From: DUML01 sp050949905
GTDB taxonomy: Bacteria > Bacillota > Desulfitobacteriia > Desulfitobacteriales > Syntrophobotulaceae
Direction: 5' to 3'
DNA length: 64,000 nucleotides
Assembly (NCBI GenBank): GCA_050949905.1
Contig: JBMNGP010000003.1
Location: 310,001-374,000, forward strand
Each line of letters opens with the position of its first letter. The stretch's first letter is position 1. Both the position numbers and the translations under genes were made by a program. Shown piece after piece: positions 51,991 through 59,773 of the stretch. The notes below the pieces were generated by a model. It searched no databases, had not been told where the DNA came from, and saw nothing but the letters and a program-made list of their open reading frames with translations.

Positions 51991-53277
51991 ATGTCCGGAC
52001 TTGAAGTTACTATCGAAAAGGATAATGCTACAGACAACGTTGTTTATACCAGACGAGAGGTCAGGATGATTATCTTTGCCGTTATTTCCGGCTGGGCTTT
52101 TGAGTTTTATAATCTGCAGATTCTCTCGATCTATGGTCCCGATATTATGAAGAGTTTCCAAATGAGTCAGGCTGCCTTTGGTACTCTATCGAGCATACCC
52201 TTGCTGTTTACGGCCATCGGCGGAGTAGTATTCGGGATGTTGGCCGATAAATTTGGCCGGAAACGGATCTTAGCTTTCACAATTTTGTTATTTTCGATAG
52301 CAACATTTTTAATTATTTTTGCCAAAAATATTGAAACTCTTTTTATTCTGAGAGCCTTAACCGGTCTGGGGATAGGGGGAGAATGGGCCGTAGGATTTTC
52401 CTTATTAAATGAAGCTTGGATTCCCAAACGCAGGGGCTTAATTGGAGGCATTGTCCAAGCATCCATCTGGCCGGCCTATGCTTTAGCAGTCCTGGTGAAT
52501 CAGTTCTTTACTGATTGGCATTGGGGATTTGCCATTGGCGGCCTTCCGATCCTACTAGGAATTTGGATTTTGCTCTACATTCCTGAGTCTAAGGTTTGGA
52601 AGAACTACAATCAGTTAAGGTTATCCGGAAAATTGCCGCCTGAACTAATGAACAAAGCCCAAAAATCCACCCTGGTTCAGATTTTTCAGAAGGATATGAT
52701 CCGGTACACTCTGCTGGGTACGACAATCGCTTTTGGGGCACAGTATGCGTATTACTCGCTGAGTCAGTGGATGCCAACTCTTTTGGTTCAAGTCTATAAT
52801 TTTACGGCGAGTTCCAAAAGCAGTGTGTTATATCTGGGGGCTGCTGTAGCTTTTGTTTCTCATATGGCAGGAGGAGCCTTGTCTGATATTTTTGGCAGAA
52901 GAAAGACCTTCATGTCTTTTGCGCTCTTTCTTTTCGTTTCCTATAGTCTTTTCGCCTATGTCAATATCTTCACTCAGAATACTGTGATGCTGGTTATATC
53001 GTATCTTATGATGAACTTTGGTTTTGGTTTGTTTGGAATTTTTGGGGTCTGGTTCTCTGAAACCTTTCCGACACGTGCCAGAGCGACAGGTTCGAGTTTT
53101 GCGTACAATGTGGGTCGGGGAATTGCCAGTTCAGGCCCGTTAGTTGTCGGTCTGGTCGCCACAAGCAATAGCCTGTTGACCGGAGTGTCCACCGGAGCTA
53201 TTGCCATACTAATCATGCTATTGGCTATCCCGTTTATGTCTGAAAGAAAAGGAAGAGAAATATCCTCGCTAGAATAA
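51991..53277 (+). CDS. MFS transporter, organic/aromatic acid:H+ symporter type
   Basis: 428 residues from ATG at 51991 (GGAAG 8 bases upstream; the GTG at 51976 is in frame but overlaps this site). About twelve membrane segments. The major facilitator motif between helices 2 and 3 is DKFGRKR, with a second copy in the C-terminal half, DIFGRRKT. GLGIGGEWAVGFSLLNEAW in helix 5 and FSETFPTRARATG near helix 10-11 are typical of the sugar/aromatic-acid symporter branch. It sits between the racemase-type and tautomerase genes and probably imports the pathway's acid substrate or a product. A second, TRAP-type importer lies downstream. Confidence 0.85.
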   Translation: MSGLEVTIEKDNATDNVVYTRREVRMIIFAVISGWAFEFYNLQILSIYGPDIMKSFQMSQAAFGTLSSIPLLFTAIGGVVFGMLADKFGRKRILAFTILLFSIATFLIIFAKNIETLFILRALTGLGIGGEWAVGFSLLNEAWIPKRRGLIGGIVQASIWPAYALAVLVNQFFTDWHWGFAIGGLPILLGIWILLYIPESKVWKNYNQLRLSGKLPPELMNKAQKSTLVQIFQKDMIRYTLLGTTIAFGAQYAYYSLSQWMPTLLVQVYNFTASSKSSVLYLGAAVAFVSHMAGGALSDIFGRRKTFMSFALFLFVSYSLFAYVNIFTQNTVMLVISYLMMNFGFGLFGIFGVWFSETFPTRARATGSSFAYNVGRGIASSGPLVVGLVATSNSLLTGVSTGAIAILIMLLAIPFMSERKGREISSLE

Positions 53278-53339
53278 TCTGCAGATATAAGTGTGATAAC
53301 TATTTACTAAATTATTATATTTCAAGGAGGAATAATAAA

Positions 53340-53528
53340 ATGCCGTTTATTCAAATTAACATGCTGGAAGGTAGAACAGTGGAACAAAAAAGAGAATTAG
53401 TTAAGCAGGTCACTAAAAGTGTTTCTTCTTCGTTAGGTGTTCCGGAAAACATAGTAACAATAATTATTAAAGATGTGCCTAAAACGAACTTTAGTCAAGG
53501 TGGCAAGCTTACTATCGACAAAGAGTAG
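53340..53528 (+). CDS. 4-oxalocrotonate tautomerase-like protein
   Basis: 62 residues, the normal length of this family, with AAGGAGG 8 bases before the start. The product begins M-P-F-I-Q-I-N. Loss of the Met would expose Pro1, the catalytic base of the family. LEGRTVEQKRELVKQVT is the usual helix. Family members interconvert enol and keto acids; one candidate Arg sits in the GRT turn. The gene is 62 bp after the MFS gene and 39 bp before the methyltransferase gene, in the same direction. It may handle an unsaturated acid made by the neighbouring enzymes. Confidence 0.85.
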   Translation: MPFIQINMLEGRTVEQKRELVKQVTKSVSSSLGVPENIVTIIIKDVPKTNFSQGGKLTIDKE

Positions 53529-53567
53529 TTGGAGGTCACAATTGATAGTGTTAAAGGAGATTTTCTT

Positions 53568-54926
53568 ATGGTGATAGATGCCAAACAACTTTTTGAACAA
53601 CGCTTAGGGAGATACCAAGCCGCCATGGCGCTCGAGACTGCAGATCGTATTCCGATCGCCCCGCCTATGAATTATTTAGCTGAAATCTATTCCGGTTCCA
53701 ACCATCAGCAAAACATTTATGATCCCCAAAAACTGCTGGCAGCAGAGATGGCCTTTATTAAAGAATTCCCGGAGACGGATGTCTTGCGTAGTAATCGTAT
53801 CTGGGGGCCGATGTGTGATGTATTAGACCTGAAAACTTACAGCCTTCCCGGTAGGGAACTTCCTCCGAACGGTCAATTCCAGTTTAGAGAAGAGGAGTAT
53901 ATGAAGGCTGATGAATACGATCTCCTGATTAATAACCCGGCCGAGTTTATGATGGGGACATTAATCCCGCGCCTCTTTGGGGAAATGGGTAAAGGTTCAA
54001 GCCGTTCTCATTTTGCTTTACTGAAAGCCGGTCTGGCCCAGGGAATGAGAAATGAGATTTTACGCAATAGAAATTATCAGCTGGAAACTCAGTGCGGTAT
54101 ACCGCAGGCAGGATTAGGAGGTTTTATCGCCCCGTTTGATGTTCTTGCCGATGCTTTACGAGGCTTAAAAGGTGCTTTGCTGGATACTTATCGCCAACCG
54201 GCTAAGGTAATCGAAGCTTGTCAAGTACTTACCCCTATCATGGCCCGTTTTGCTTTAGCTGCAGCTGATCCGCTGAAGCGTTATCCTATCGTCGTACCTA
54301 CACATAAACCCTGCTTCTTATCGCCTAAACAATTCGATACTTTCTATTGGCCGTCATTTAAAGCTATTTTAGAAATCCTTATCGGTTCAGGATATAAAGT
54401 AAGAATTCTCTTGGAAGGGGATTGGAGCAGGCATTGGCATCACTTGTTGGAACTGCCTAAAGGATCACTGATATGTGATATTGATGATAAGAGTGATATT
54501 TTCCAAGCCAAAGAAGAAATAGGCCATCATCATTGTATTGCGGGAGGTATCTCTAATACCATGTTCATCGTCGGCAATCCGTCGGACATAGATGAACGGG
54601 TTAAGCTCCTGTGTGAGAAGGCAGGAAAAGACGGCGGCTTTATTCTTAGCGGGGCGTGCCTCATCCCTTATGAGACAAAGCCTGAAAACTATAAAGCGAT
54701 GGTTGATGCCGTAATGAAATATGGCTGGTATGACAAGACTTTTGAACCTAAACCCAGGCAGGCTCCGATTGTAGAAAACGTCCCGATTCCCAAGGGTTCT
54801 CTAACTCCCTGGGAAGTGAAAAAAGAAGAACTTGGGGGTGTACTGGGAGAAGAAGACCTAATCCGTACTCCTTGGGAAACGATCGAAGAAATGGCGTTCA
54901 ACTGGTTATGGAGCTGGTCTTGGTAA
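53568..54926 (+). CDS. Uroporphyrinogen decarboxylase-family (URO-D) methyltransferase, probable substrate:corrinoid methyltransferase
   Basis: 452 residues from ATG at 53568 with AAAGGAGA 7 bases upstream; an in-frame TTG at 53529 is rejected. It has the URO-D TIM-barrel layout: an N-terminal RYQAAMALETADRIPIAPP, a central LLEGDWSRHW strand end, HHHCIAGGISNTM and GGFILSGACLIPYETKPEN, the last being the MtaA/MtbA-type C-terminal motif. At the place where MtaA/MtbA carry a zinc-binding H-x-C, this protein reads LLEGD. Cys364 in SGAC and the HHHC cluster (320-323) remain as possible ligands. Together with the corrinoid gene upstream this makes a corrinoid-dependent methyl-transfer system likely, and O-demethylase methyltransferases of acetogens include URO-D-type proteins. 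The true heme-pathway role is unlikely from size and context. Confidence 0.8.
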   Translation: MVIDAKQLFEQRLGRYQAAMALETADRIPIAPPMNYLAEIYSGSNHQQNIYDPQKLLAAEMAFIKEFPETDVLRSNRIWGPMCDVLDLKTYSLPGRELPPNGQFQFREEEYMKADEYDLLINNPAEFMMGTLIPRLFGEMGKGSSRSHFALLKAGLAQGMRNEILRNRNYQLETQCGIPQAGLGGFIAPFDVLADALRGLKGALLDTYRQPAKVIEACQVLTPIMARFALAAADPLKRYPIVVPTHKPCFLSPKQFDTFYWPSFKAILEILIGSGYKVRILLEGDWSRHWHHLLELPKGSLICDIDDKSDIFQAKEEIGHHHCIAGGISNTMFIVGNPSDIDERVKLLCEKAGKDGGFILSGACLIPYETKPENYKAMVDAVMKYGWYDKTFEPKPRQAPIVENVPIPKGSLTPWEVKKEELGGVLGEEDLIRTPWETIEEMAFNWLWSWSW

Positions 54927-54999
54927 AAAAAATGTTAATTTGCCTAAAAAATAAAGGAATCTTTCAAGGAATGTAGAATAATAAAGAACGTAAAAAGGC

Positions 55000-55025
55000 G
55001 GGAAGATTTCCCGTACAAAGGGAAA
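55000..55025 (+). promoter_or_regulatory. Shared regulatory element, copy 3 (before the TRAP transporter genes)
   Basis: GGGA at 55000, TCCC at 55009 and GGGA at 55020 repeat the 9 and 20 offsets of copies 1 and 2, with TCCCGTA and AGGGAAA conserved. It lies 126 bp before dctP. The rest of this 225-bp gap holds no gene I can support. Confidence 0.65.
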
Positions 55026-55151
55026 CATGAAATAAATGGTAAGAAGAATTTAGAACCACTGGAAAGGAGAGGGGTTAGTAATCAGACTTACTGGAGATAA
55101 TTAGGGAGAATATTGTTGTGAATGTTATTTTAAAGGAGGAAAGATAAAATT

Positions 55152-56195
55152 ATGAAAACTAAAAAAACTATTGCTATATTACTTTCTCTTATGCTTTTCT
55201 TATCACTGACTGTTGTAGGTTGTGGATCGGATTCAACCCCCAAGCAGGGAGAAGAGCCTTCGGCCACGACCCCCAAAGTGATTCAGGTTGGCCATGTAAG
55301 CTCGCCCAATATTGAAGATCCATACCATCGGTTTGCTGCAAAATTCGCTGAATATGTGGAGAAAGAAAGTAATGGAAGCATTAAAATTGAAGTGATTTCC
55401 GGCGGCCAGTTCGGCCAGGAAAGAGAAATGTTTGAAGGTATGCAGCTTGGCACTGTAGATATGGGGATTATGACCAATTCCTACACCAGTGTATTTGTTC
55501 CTGAAGCTGGCTTGTTCGATCTTCCCTTCCTATTCCCGGACTATGATACGGCAAATACCATCCTGGATGGACCTGTCGGTCAAAAAGTCTTTGCTGCTTT
55601 TGAAGGTTCCGGTGTAACTCCACTGGCCTGGGGTGTAGGTGGATTCAGACAACTTGTCACCAACGGCGGCGGAGTGAGAACTCCTGAAGATTTCGTAGGC
55701 AAGAAAATCCGGAGTATGGAAACTGATATGTATATGAATACTTACAAGGCTCTTGGTGTTAATGCTGTTCCTATGGCCTATTCAGAGACCATCCCTGGCC
55801 TTCAGCAAGGAACGATTGACGGTGTTGATTTGCCTTTAAGTGTTTTGGCAGCTAACGGCTTTTATGATGTCGCAGATTATATTTCTATGATTAGTCACTT
55901 CTATTCTCCTTTAACAATCTGTATCTCTGATTCAGTATGGAAAGGTTTAAGTGCGGAACAGCAGCAAGTTTTGAAAAAAGCGGCGATAGATGCCGGTAAC
56001 GAAGAGCGTGAATTTATTGCCAATATTGAAGTGGAAAAACTTCAATTACTGAAAGATAAAGGTATGACAGCTATAGAAGATGTTGATTATGATGCTTTCC
56101 AGAAAAAACTTACCAACTTCTATGAAGAGCAAAAGGCCAAAATTGGTGCTGATTTAGTTGACGAATTAATGGCTGCTCTCAATGAGCTGAAATAA
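55152..56195 (+). CDS. dctP: TRAP transporter substrate-binding lipoprotein (DctP family)
   Basis: 347 residues with AAAGGAGG before the ATG. A lipoprotein signal is clear: basic MKTKKT, a hydrophobic stretch, then lipobox V-V-G-C with lipidation at C24. The mature part is a DctP/TAXI-type binding protein: GQFGQEREMFEGMQLGTVDM, PFLFPDYDTANTIL, GKKIRSMETDMYMNTYKALG and PGLQQGTIDGVDLP, the last two being the core ligand-site region with the conserved Arg (R in KKIRSM). It collects an organic acid outside the membrane for DctQ and DctM. The gene is under copy 3 of the shared element, so it is probably expressed together with the methyltransferase genes. Confidence 0.93.
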   Translation: MKTKKTIAILLSLMLFLSLTVVGCGSDSTPKQGEEPSATTPKVIQVGHVSSPNIEDPYHRFAAKFAEYVEKESNGSIKIEVISGGQFGQEREMFEGMQLGTVDMGIMTNSYTSVFVPEAGLFDLPFLFPDYDTANTILDGPVGQKVFAAFEGSGVTPLAWGVGGFRQLVTNGGGVRTPEDFVGKKIRSMETDMYMNTYKALGVNAVPMAYSETIPGLQQGTIDGVDLPLSVLAANGFYDVADYISMISHFYSPLTICISDSVWKGLSAEQQQVLKKAAIDAGNEEREFIANIEVEKLQLLKDKGMTAIEDVDYDAFQKKLTNFYEEQKAKIGADLVDELMAALNELK

Positions 56196-56228
56196 GGTAT
56201 TCTTGGAATCACGCAGTGTACTTTTTAC

Positions 56229-56266
56229 ATCTTACCAATTGAATCTAAAATCTTACTAATTGAATC
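56229..56266 (+). repeat. 21-bp-period imperfect direct repeat before the dctP-dctQ hairpin
   Basis: The 17-base unit ATCTTAC[C/T]AATTGAATC occurs at 56229-56245 and 56250-56266 with one mismatch. It immediately precedes the strong hairpin and may be a spacer or a protein-binding site. Confidence 0.4.
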
Positions 56267-56302
56267 GAGCCGCAGTAGGAGAGTCCTCCTATTGTGGCTC
56301 GA
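56265..56302 (+). promoter_or_regulatory. Strong intercistronic RNA hairpin between dctP and dctQ
   Basis: A 17-bp stem, TCGAGCCGCAGTAGGAG (56265-56281) with CTCCTATTGTGGCTCGA (56286-56302), and a 4-base loop AGTC. Two pairs are G-U wobbles, so the structure is an RNA one. No T-run follows, so it is not a classic terminator. Such hairpins after a binding-protein gene protect the upstream mRNA and lower expression of the membrane subunits. It also argues against the in-frame TTG at 56260 as the dctQ start. Confidence 0.7.
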
Positions 56303-56322
56303 AAAGGATTGTGAATGTCATA

Positions 56323-56817
56323 ATGGATAAATTACAAAAAATAAGTAAATATGCGGATCGTATAGTCGGAAGCATGATTATTGCTACTTTCTCGATAATG
56401 ATTATCTGCTGTGTTCTCCAAGTCTTTACCCGTTATGTTTTGAACAGTTCTTTGTCCTGGACGGAAGAATTGGCCCGCTATACTTTTATTTGGGCCAATC
56501 TCTTAGCGGCTTCTTTTTGTATAAAGACTAATAGTCATGCCCGGGTAACAGTGATCTTTGATGCACTTCCTACTAGTATTCAGAGAATTTTTATTTCAGT
56601 TACTCAGGTGCTAATAATGGGCATGGCCGGAGTTATGATCGTCCAAGGATTAAAGCTTGCTGCAATGACTCAAAACCAGCTAAGTCCCGCAATAGGGTTA
56701 CACGTTTCACTGGTTTATTTAGCAATCCCCGTAAGCGGAATATTTATTATTTTCTATACAGTAATTAATGTAATTAACGCTGTTAAGGGAATTCCGGAAA
56801 AGGAGGAAAAACTATGA
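56323..56817 (+). CDS. dctQ: TRAP transporter small membrane subunit (DctQ family)
   Basis: 164 residues from ATG at 56323, the usual size for the family. Starts at 56260 (TTG) or 56311 (GTG) are in frame, but 56260 lies before the intercistronic hairpin. Four membrane helices are seen, with the family features FTRYVLNSSLSWTEELARYTF and a conserved polar stretch KTNSHARVTVIF. The stop overlaps the dctM start (ATGA, 56814-56817), showing translational coupling. DctQ pairs with DctM for sodium-driven uptake. Confidence 0.9.
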   Translation: MDKLQKISKYADRIVGSMIIATFSIMIICCVLQVFTRYVLNSSLSWTEELARYTFIWANLLAASFCIKTNSHARVTVIFDALPTSIQRIFISVTQVLIMGMAGVMIVQGLKLAAMTQNQLSPAIGLHVSLVYLAIPVSGIFIIFYTVINVINAVKGIPEKEEKL

Positions 56818-57758
56818 CTGCCGGTATTATGTTTTTGTTAATGTTTCTCCTAATTTTCCTGGGTGTTCCGGTTGCTTTTTCGATTGGTTTATCTACTATT
56901 ACGTTTCTAGCAGTAACTAATATGAAGCCATTGGTTCTGGTTGCCCAGCGGATGGTTACCGGCTTGGATTCCTTTCCGCTGCTGGCGATACCGCTGTTTA
57001 TCCTCGTCGGTAATCTTATGGCCGGTGGAGGTATTTCCAAAAGATTGGTCAGGTGGGCAGAGAGCCTTGTCGGTGGACTTCCGGGCGGGTTGGGGATTGT
57101 TGCAATTCTCTCCTGTGTTGTATTTTCAGCGCTTTCCGGATCCGGACCGGCAACGGTAGCTGCGATTGGAGCAATTATTATTCCTTCTATGATTCAGAAA
57201 GGCTATACTGCAGAAACTTCCGGCGGGCTGATAGCCGCAGCAGGCGCCTTAGGCCCGATTATTCCTCCGAGTATTCCAATGATAATTTACGGAGTTACGA
57301 TGAATCTTTCGGTAACAGACATGTTTCTGGGGGGTATTTTACCCGGTCTTTTTATCGCGGTACTGCTCGTGGGCGTAAACGCGGTTATTGCCAAAAAGAG
57401 CCCGGCGATCATGGTGCACCGTAATGAAGTCAGATTTTCGATGATGGAGGTTCTGAAGAGCACTTGGTCAGGTTTAGGAGCACTGTTGCTTCCTGTTGTA
57501 ATTCTCGGCGGGATTTATGGCGGGATATTTACGCCGACTGAAGCCGCAGCTGTCGGCGTAGTATACAGCTTAGTGGTAGGAGGATTAGTCTACCGCGAGC
57601 TAAAGCTTAAGGAATTGCCGCAGATCCTGATCAACACTATGATAACCTCGGCCATGATTTGTTTTATTATTGCTGTTGCCAACGTTCTTTCCTGGATAAT
57701 GTCGGCTACCCAGTTTTCTAATGCAATTGTCGATACGTCTGTTAAAAATAGTGGATAA
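56814..57758 (+). pseudogene. dctM: TRAP transporter large membrane subunit (DctM), N-terminal part before a one-base shift
   Basis: 314 codons in this frame. GVPVAFSIGLSTITF, SLVGGLPGGLGIVAILSCVVF, SGSGPATVAAIGAIIIPSM, GALGPIIPPSIPMIIYG and YGGIFTPTEAAAVGVVYS are all standard DctM sequence. After NVLSWIMSATQFSNAIVDT the frame ends at a stop within 7 codons. The rest of the protein lies in the next frame. Removing one A of AAAAA (57744-57748) joins the two and yields 429 residues, the normal DctM length. All other parts are intact, so a sequencing error or a very recent mutation is likely. Confidence 0.85.
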
Positions 57759-58104
57759 TAAAATAATCTATCTGTTGGTGCTTAATCTGTTCCTCTTTTT
57801 TGTCGGTGCCTTGCTGGATAATATCGCGGCTATTATCATTCTGGCGCCAATCCTTGTGCCGATGGGTATAGAATTGGGCTTGGATCCGCTGCATCTGGGC
57901 GTTCTCTTTGTTATCAACGTTGTTATTGGTTTTGTAACTCCTCCCTTTGGTTATAATCTCTTCACAGCTTGTGCAATCACAGGACTTAAGTTTGACCGTA
58001 TTGTTAAAGGTGTCTTGCCTTTCCTGCTGATTGAAATGATAGCAGTAATGATTATAGCCTATGTTCCCGGATTCATTACTTTCCTGCCTAATCTTCTGAA
58101 GTAG
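57721..58104 (+). pseudogene. dctM: TRAP transporter large membrane subunit (DctM), C-terminal part
   Basis: Real coding starts at about 57744, after the shift. The reading from there is KIVDNKIIYLLVLNLFLFF, LLDNIAAIIILAPILVPMG, GVLFVINVVIGFVTPPFGYN, then PFLLIEMIAVMIIAYVPG. This is the complete last quarter of DctM with its last helices. The ATG at 57721 is not preceded by a ribosome site and is not a true start. The terminator at 58130-58169 follows 26 bp after the stop. Confidence 0.85.
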
Positions 58105-58129
58105 ACATTTTGTTTATTAGTAAAACTTT

Positions 58130-58169
58130 AAGAATCTGAAGGGTCTTTCGCAGCCTTTCAGATTCTTTT
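58130..58169 (+). terminator. Terminator after the TRAP transporter genes
   Basis: AAGAATCTGAAGG (58130-58142) pairs with CCTTTCAGATTCTT (58154-58167) with one bulged base, and the 3' arm runs into TTTT (58166-58169). The stem is AT-rich but long. It closes the catabolic cluster before the one-carbon operon. Confidence 0.6.
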
Positions 58170-58187
58170 ATTAGTTTAAATTGCGTA

Positions 58188-58216
58188 TTGACGGCAGAAG
58201 GGAGATAGTGTATTGT
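58188..58216 (+). promoter_or_regulatory. Candidate promoter of the one-carbon operon
   Basis: TTGACG (58188-58193), a 17-bp spacer and TATTGT (58211-58216) form a good sigma-A-type match 133 bp before the reductase ATG. The shared GGGA/TCCC element is absent here, so this operon is probably controlled separately. Confidence 0.5.
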
Positions 58217-58220
58217 TAAA

Positions 58221-58241
58221 TGTATATACAACTATATACAA
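58221..58241. promoter_or_regulatory. Possible operator: palindrome and tandem TATATACAA
   Basis: TGTATATACA (58221-58230) is a perfect 10-bp palindrome at the expected transcription start. TATATACAA occurs at 58223-58231 and 58233-58241, one helical turn apart. Position and symmetry suggest a repressor site; no regulator is identified. Two TTGAGCTTA copies (58249 and 58286) lie further into the leader. Confidence 0.35.
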
Positions 58242-58348
58242 GGATTTATTGAGCTTATTTTCCTATGCCAGATACTAGAATTTTCTTGAGCTTACTTTGG
58301 TTAAGCTAGGCTAAAAGTTAAACTAATTTATATTAAAGGTGAGTTGCT

Positions 58349-59773
58349 ATGACTAATGATTTTAGACAAAAAATCAATGAGCATGACGGCTTTGTCGTAA
58401 CCTGGGAATTGGTTCCGGGGCGCGGTGCAACAGAAGAAAGTCAGGAAAAGGTTCTCAAACTTGCTTCCCAAGCGGCCAAGGGAAAAAAAGTAACGGCAGT
58501 TAGTTTAACAGATAATCCCGGCGGGAATACCGGTATTGTACCTGAAGTAATCGGCAAAGAAATAGCCGATCTGGGGTTGGACACAATTATCCATCTTACT
58601 TGTAAGGATAAGAACCGCAATCAATTGGAAAGCCAGCTCTATGCTTTAGAACGATTAGGCCTGACGAATATCCTGGCGATGACCGGGGATTTTTCCCATG
58701 GTGGCATCTTTGGACGGCCTAAACCTGTATTTGATATTGATTCTACCAATTTACTTAGAATGATCACAGAATTTAATAAAGGTTTAAAAATTCCCAAGCT
58801 AAAAAAAAATACAGTTCTTAAACCGGCAAGTTTCTTTGCTGGGGCTGCGGTATCTCCTTTTAAAGCGACCGAGGCGGAACAAATACTTCAATATTCCAAA
58901 CTGAAAAAAAAGATCGCAGGCGGCGCCCAATTTGTGATTACTCAAGTTGGCTATGATGCCAGAAAATTTCAGGAACTGCTCTTGGTTCTTGAAAATATGG
59001 ATTGTAGGATTCCGGCCATTGGCAATATCTATGTTATTAATTATCCTGTGGGGCGAATCATGAACCGCAACCAAATACCCGGCTGCGTAGTTACGAATAA
59101 ATTACTGGCCCGCTTGGCTGAGGAAAGAGAGAGCACTGATCAAGGGCGAGCGGCCATGCTTGAACGGGCGGCCAAACAGTATGCAGTCCTGAAAGGCATG
59201 GGGTATAAGGGCGTTCATCTCGGGGGAGCCAATCTCCAATACGAAGAAATAGAGTATATAATCACTAAAGGGGAAGAACTAAGCACTAATTGGAGAGATT
59301 ATATTCAGGAGTTCGATTATGAGCAAGAGAATGGTTTCTATATATTTGAGAAAGATCCACAAACCGGACTAAATCTGAATCAATCCAAAGAAAAAGTTAG
59401 CGGAAGCAGCGCGGGCCTGGATTTCAATTACTCCTTATCCCGTTTGTTTCATAAAATGTTTTTCGAACCCGGTAAAAAATTCTTCGGGCCGATGAAAAGC
59501 CTTGCGCACAGTATTGAGGGAAAAGGACCGGAAAAGCTGTTTCACTCTCTGGAGCATGGTGCTAAAGCTCTGCTGTATAACTGCCAGGATTGCGGTGATT
59601 GCGCGCTGATTGATACGGCTTACGTCTGCCCTATGGGTGACTGTCCTAAGAATCAGAGAAACGGTCCCTGTGAAGGAAGTTATACCGGTTGGTGTGAAGT
59701 TTATCCTGGGCAGAAACAGTGTGTTTGGGTACGTGCTTATAACCGTCTGAAAAAGTATGGTGAGGAAGAATGA
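58349..59773 (+). CDS. Fused MetF/MetV-type methylenetetrahydrofolate reductase (C-terminal tail out of frame)
   Basis: 474 residues in this frame. Residues ~1-300 form the MetF-like TIM barrel: VVTWELVPGRGA, TAVSLTDNPGGNTG, LTNILAMTGDFSHGGIFGR and GAQFVITQVGYDARKFQ. Residues ~400-470 form the Cys-rich MetV-type domain: NCQDCGDCALIDTAYVCP, GDCPKNQRNGPCEG, WCEVYPGQKQCVW. Its cysteines bind zinc or a cluster. Acetogens usually encode MetF and MetV separately; here they are one chain. The enzyme interconverts methylene- and methyl-tetrahydrofolate. The protein ends at KYGEEE and a TGA (59771-59773), but the family's C-terminal tail continues in the next frame to 59903, giving 517 residues when repaired. 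It heads the operon with focA-like, fhs, fchA and folD genes. Confidence 0.85.
   Translation: MTNDFRQKINEHDGFVVTWELVPGRGATEESQEKVLKLASQAAKGKKVTAVSLTDNPGGNTGIVPEVIGKEIADLGLDTIIHLTCKDKNRNQLESQLYALERLGLTNILAMTGDFSHGGIFGRPKPVFDIDSTNLLRMITEFNKGLKIPKLKKNTVLKPASFFAGAAVSPFKATEAEQILQYSKLKKKIAGGAQFVITQVGYDARKFQELLLVLENMDCRIPAIGNIYVINYPVGRIMNRNQIPGCVVTNKLLARLAEERESTDQGRAAMLERAAKQYAVLKGMGYKGVHLGGANLQYEEIEYIITKGEELSTNWRDYIQEFDYEQENGFYIFEKDPQTGLNLNQSKEKVSGSSAGLDFNYSLSRLFHKMFFEPGKKFFGPMKSLAHSIEGKGPEKLFHSLEHGAKALLYNCQDCGDCALIDTAYVCPMGDCPKNQRNGPCEGSYTGWCEVYPGQKQCVWVRAYNRLKKYGEEE

Noticed and set aside
53568..54926. Heme-pathway uroporphyrinogen decarboxylase (hemE)
   Set aside because: At 452 residues it is about 100 longer than HemE, it lacks the typical N-terminal HemE motifs, and it lies in a corrinoid/transport cluster.
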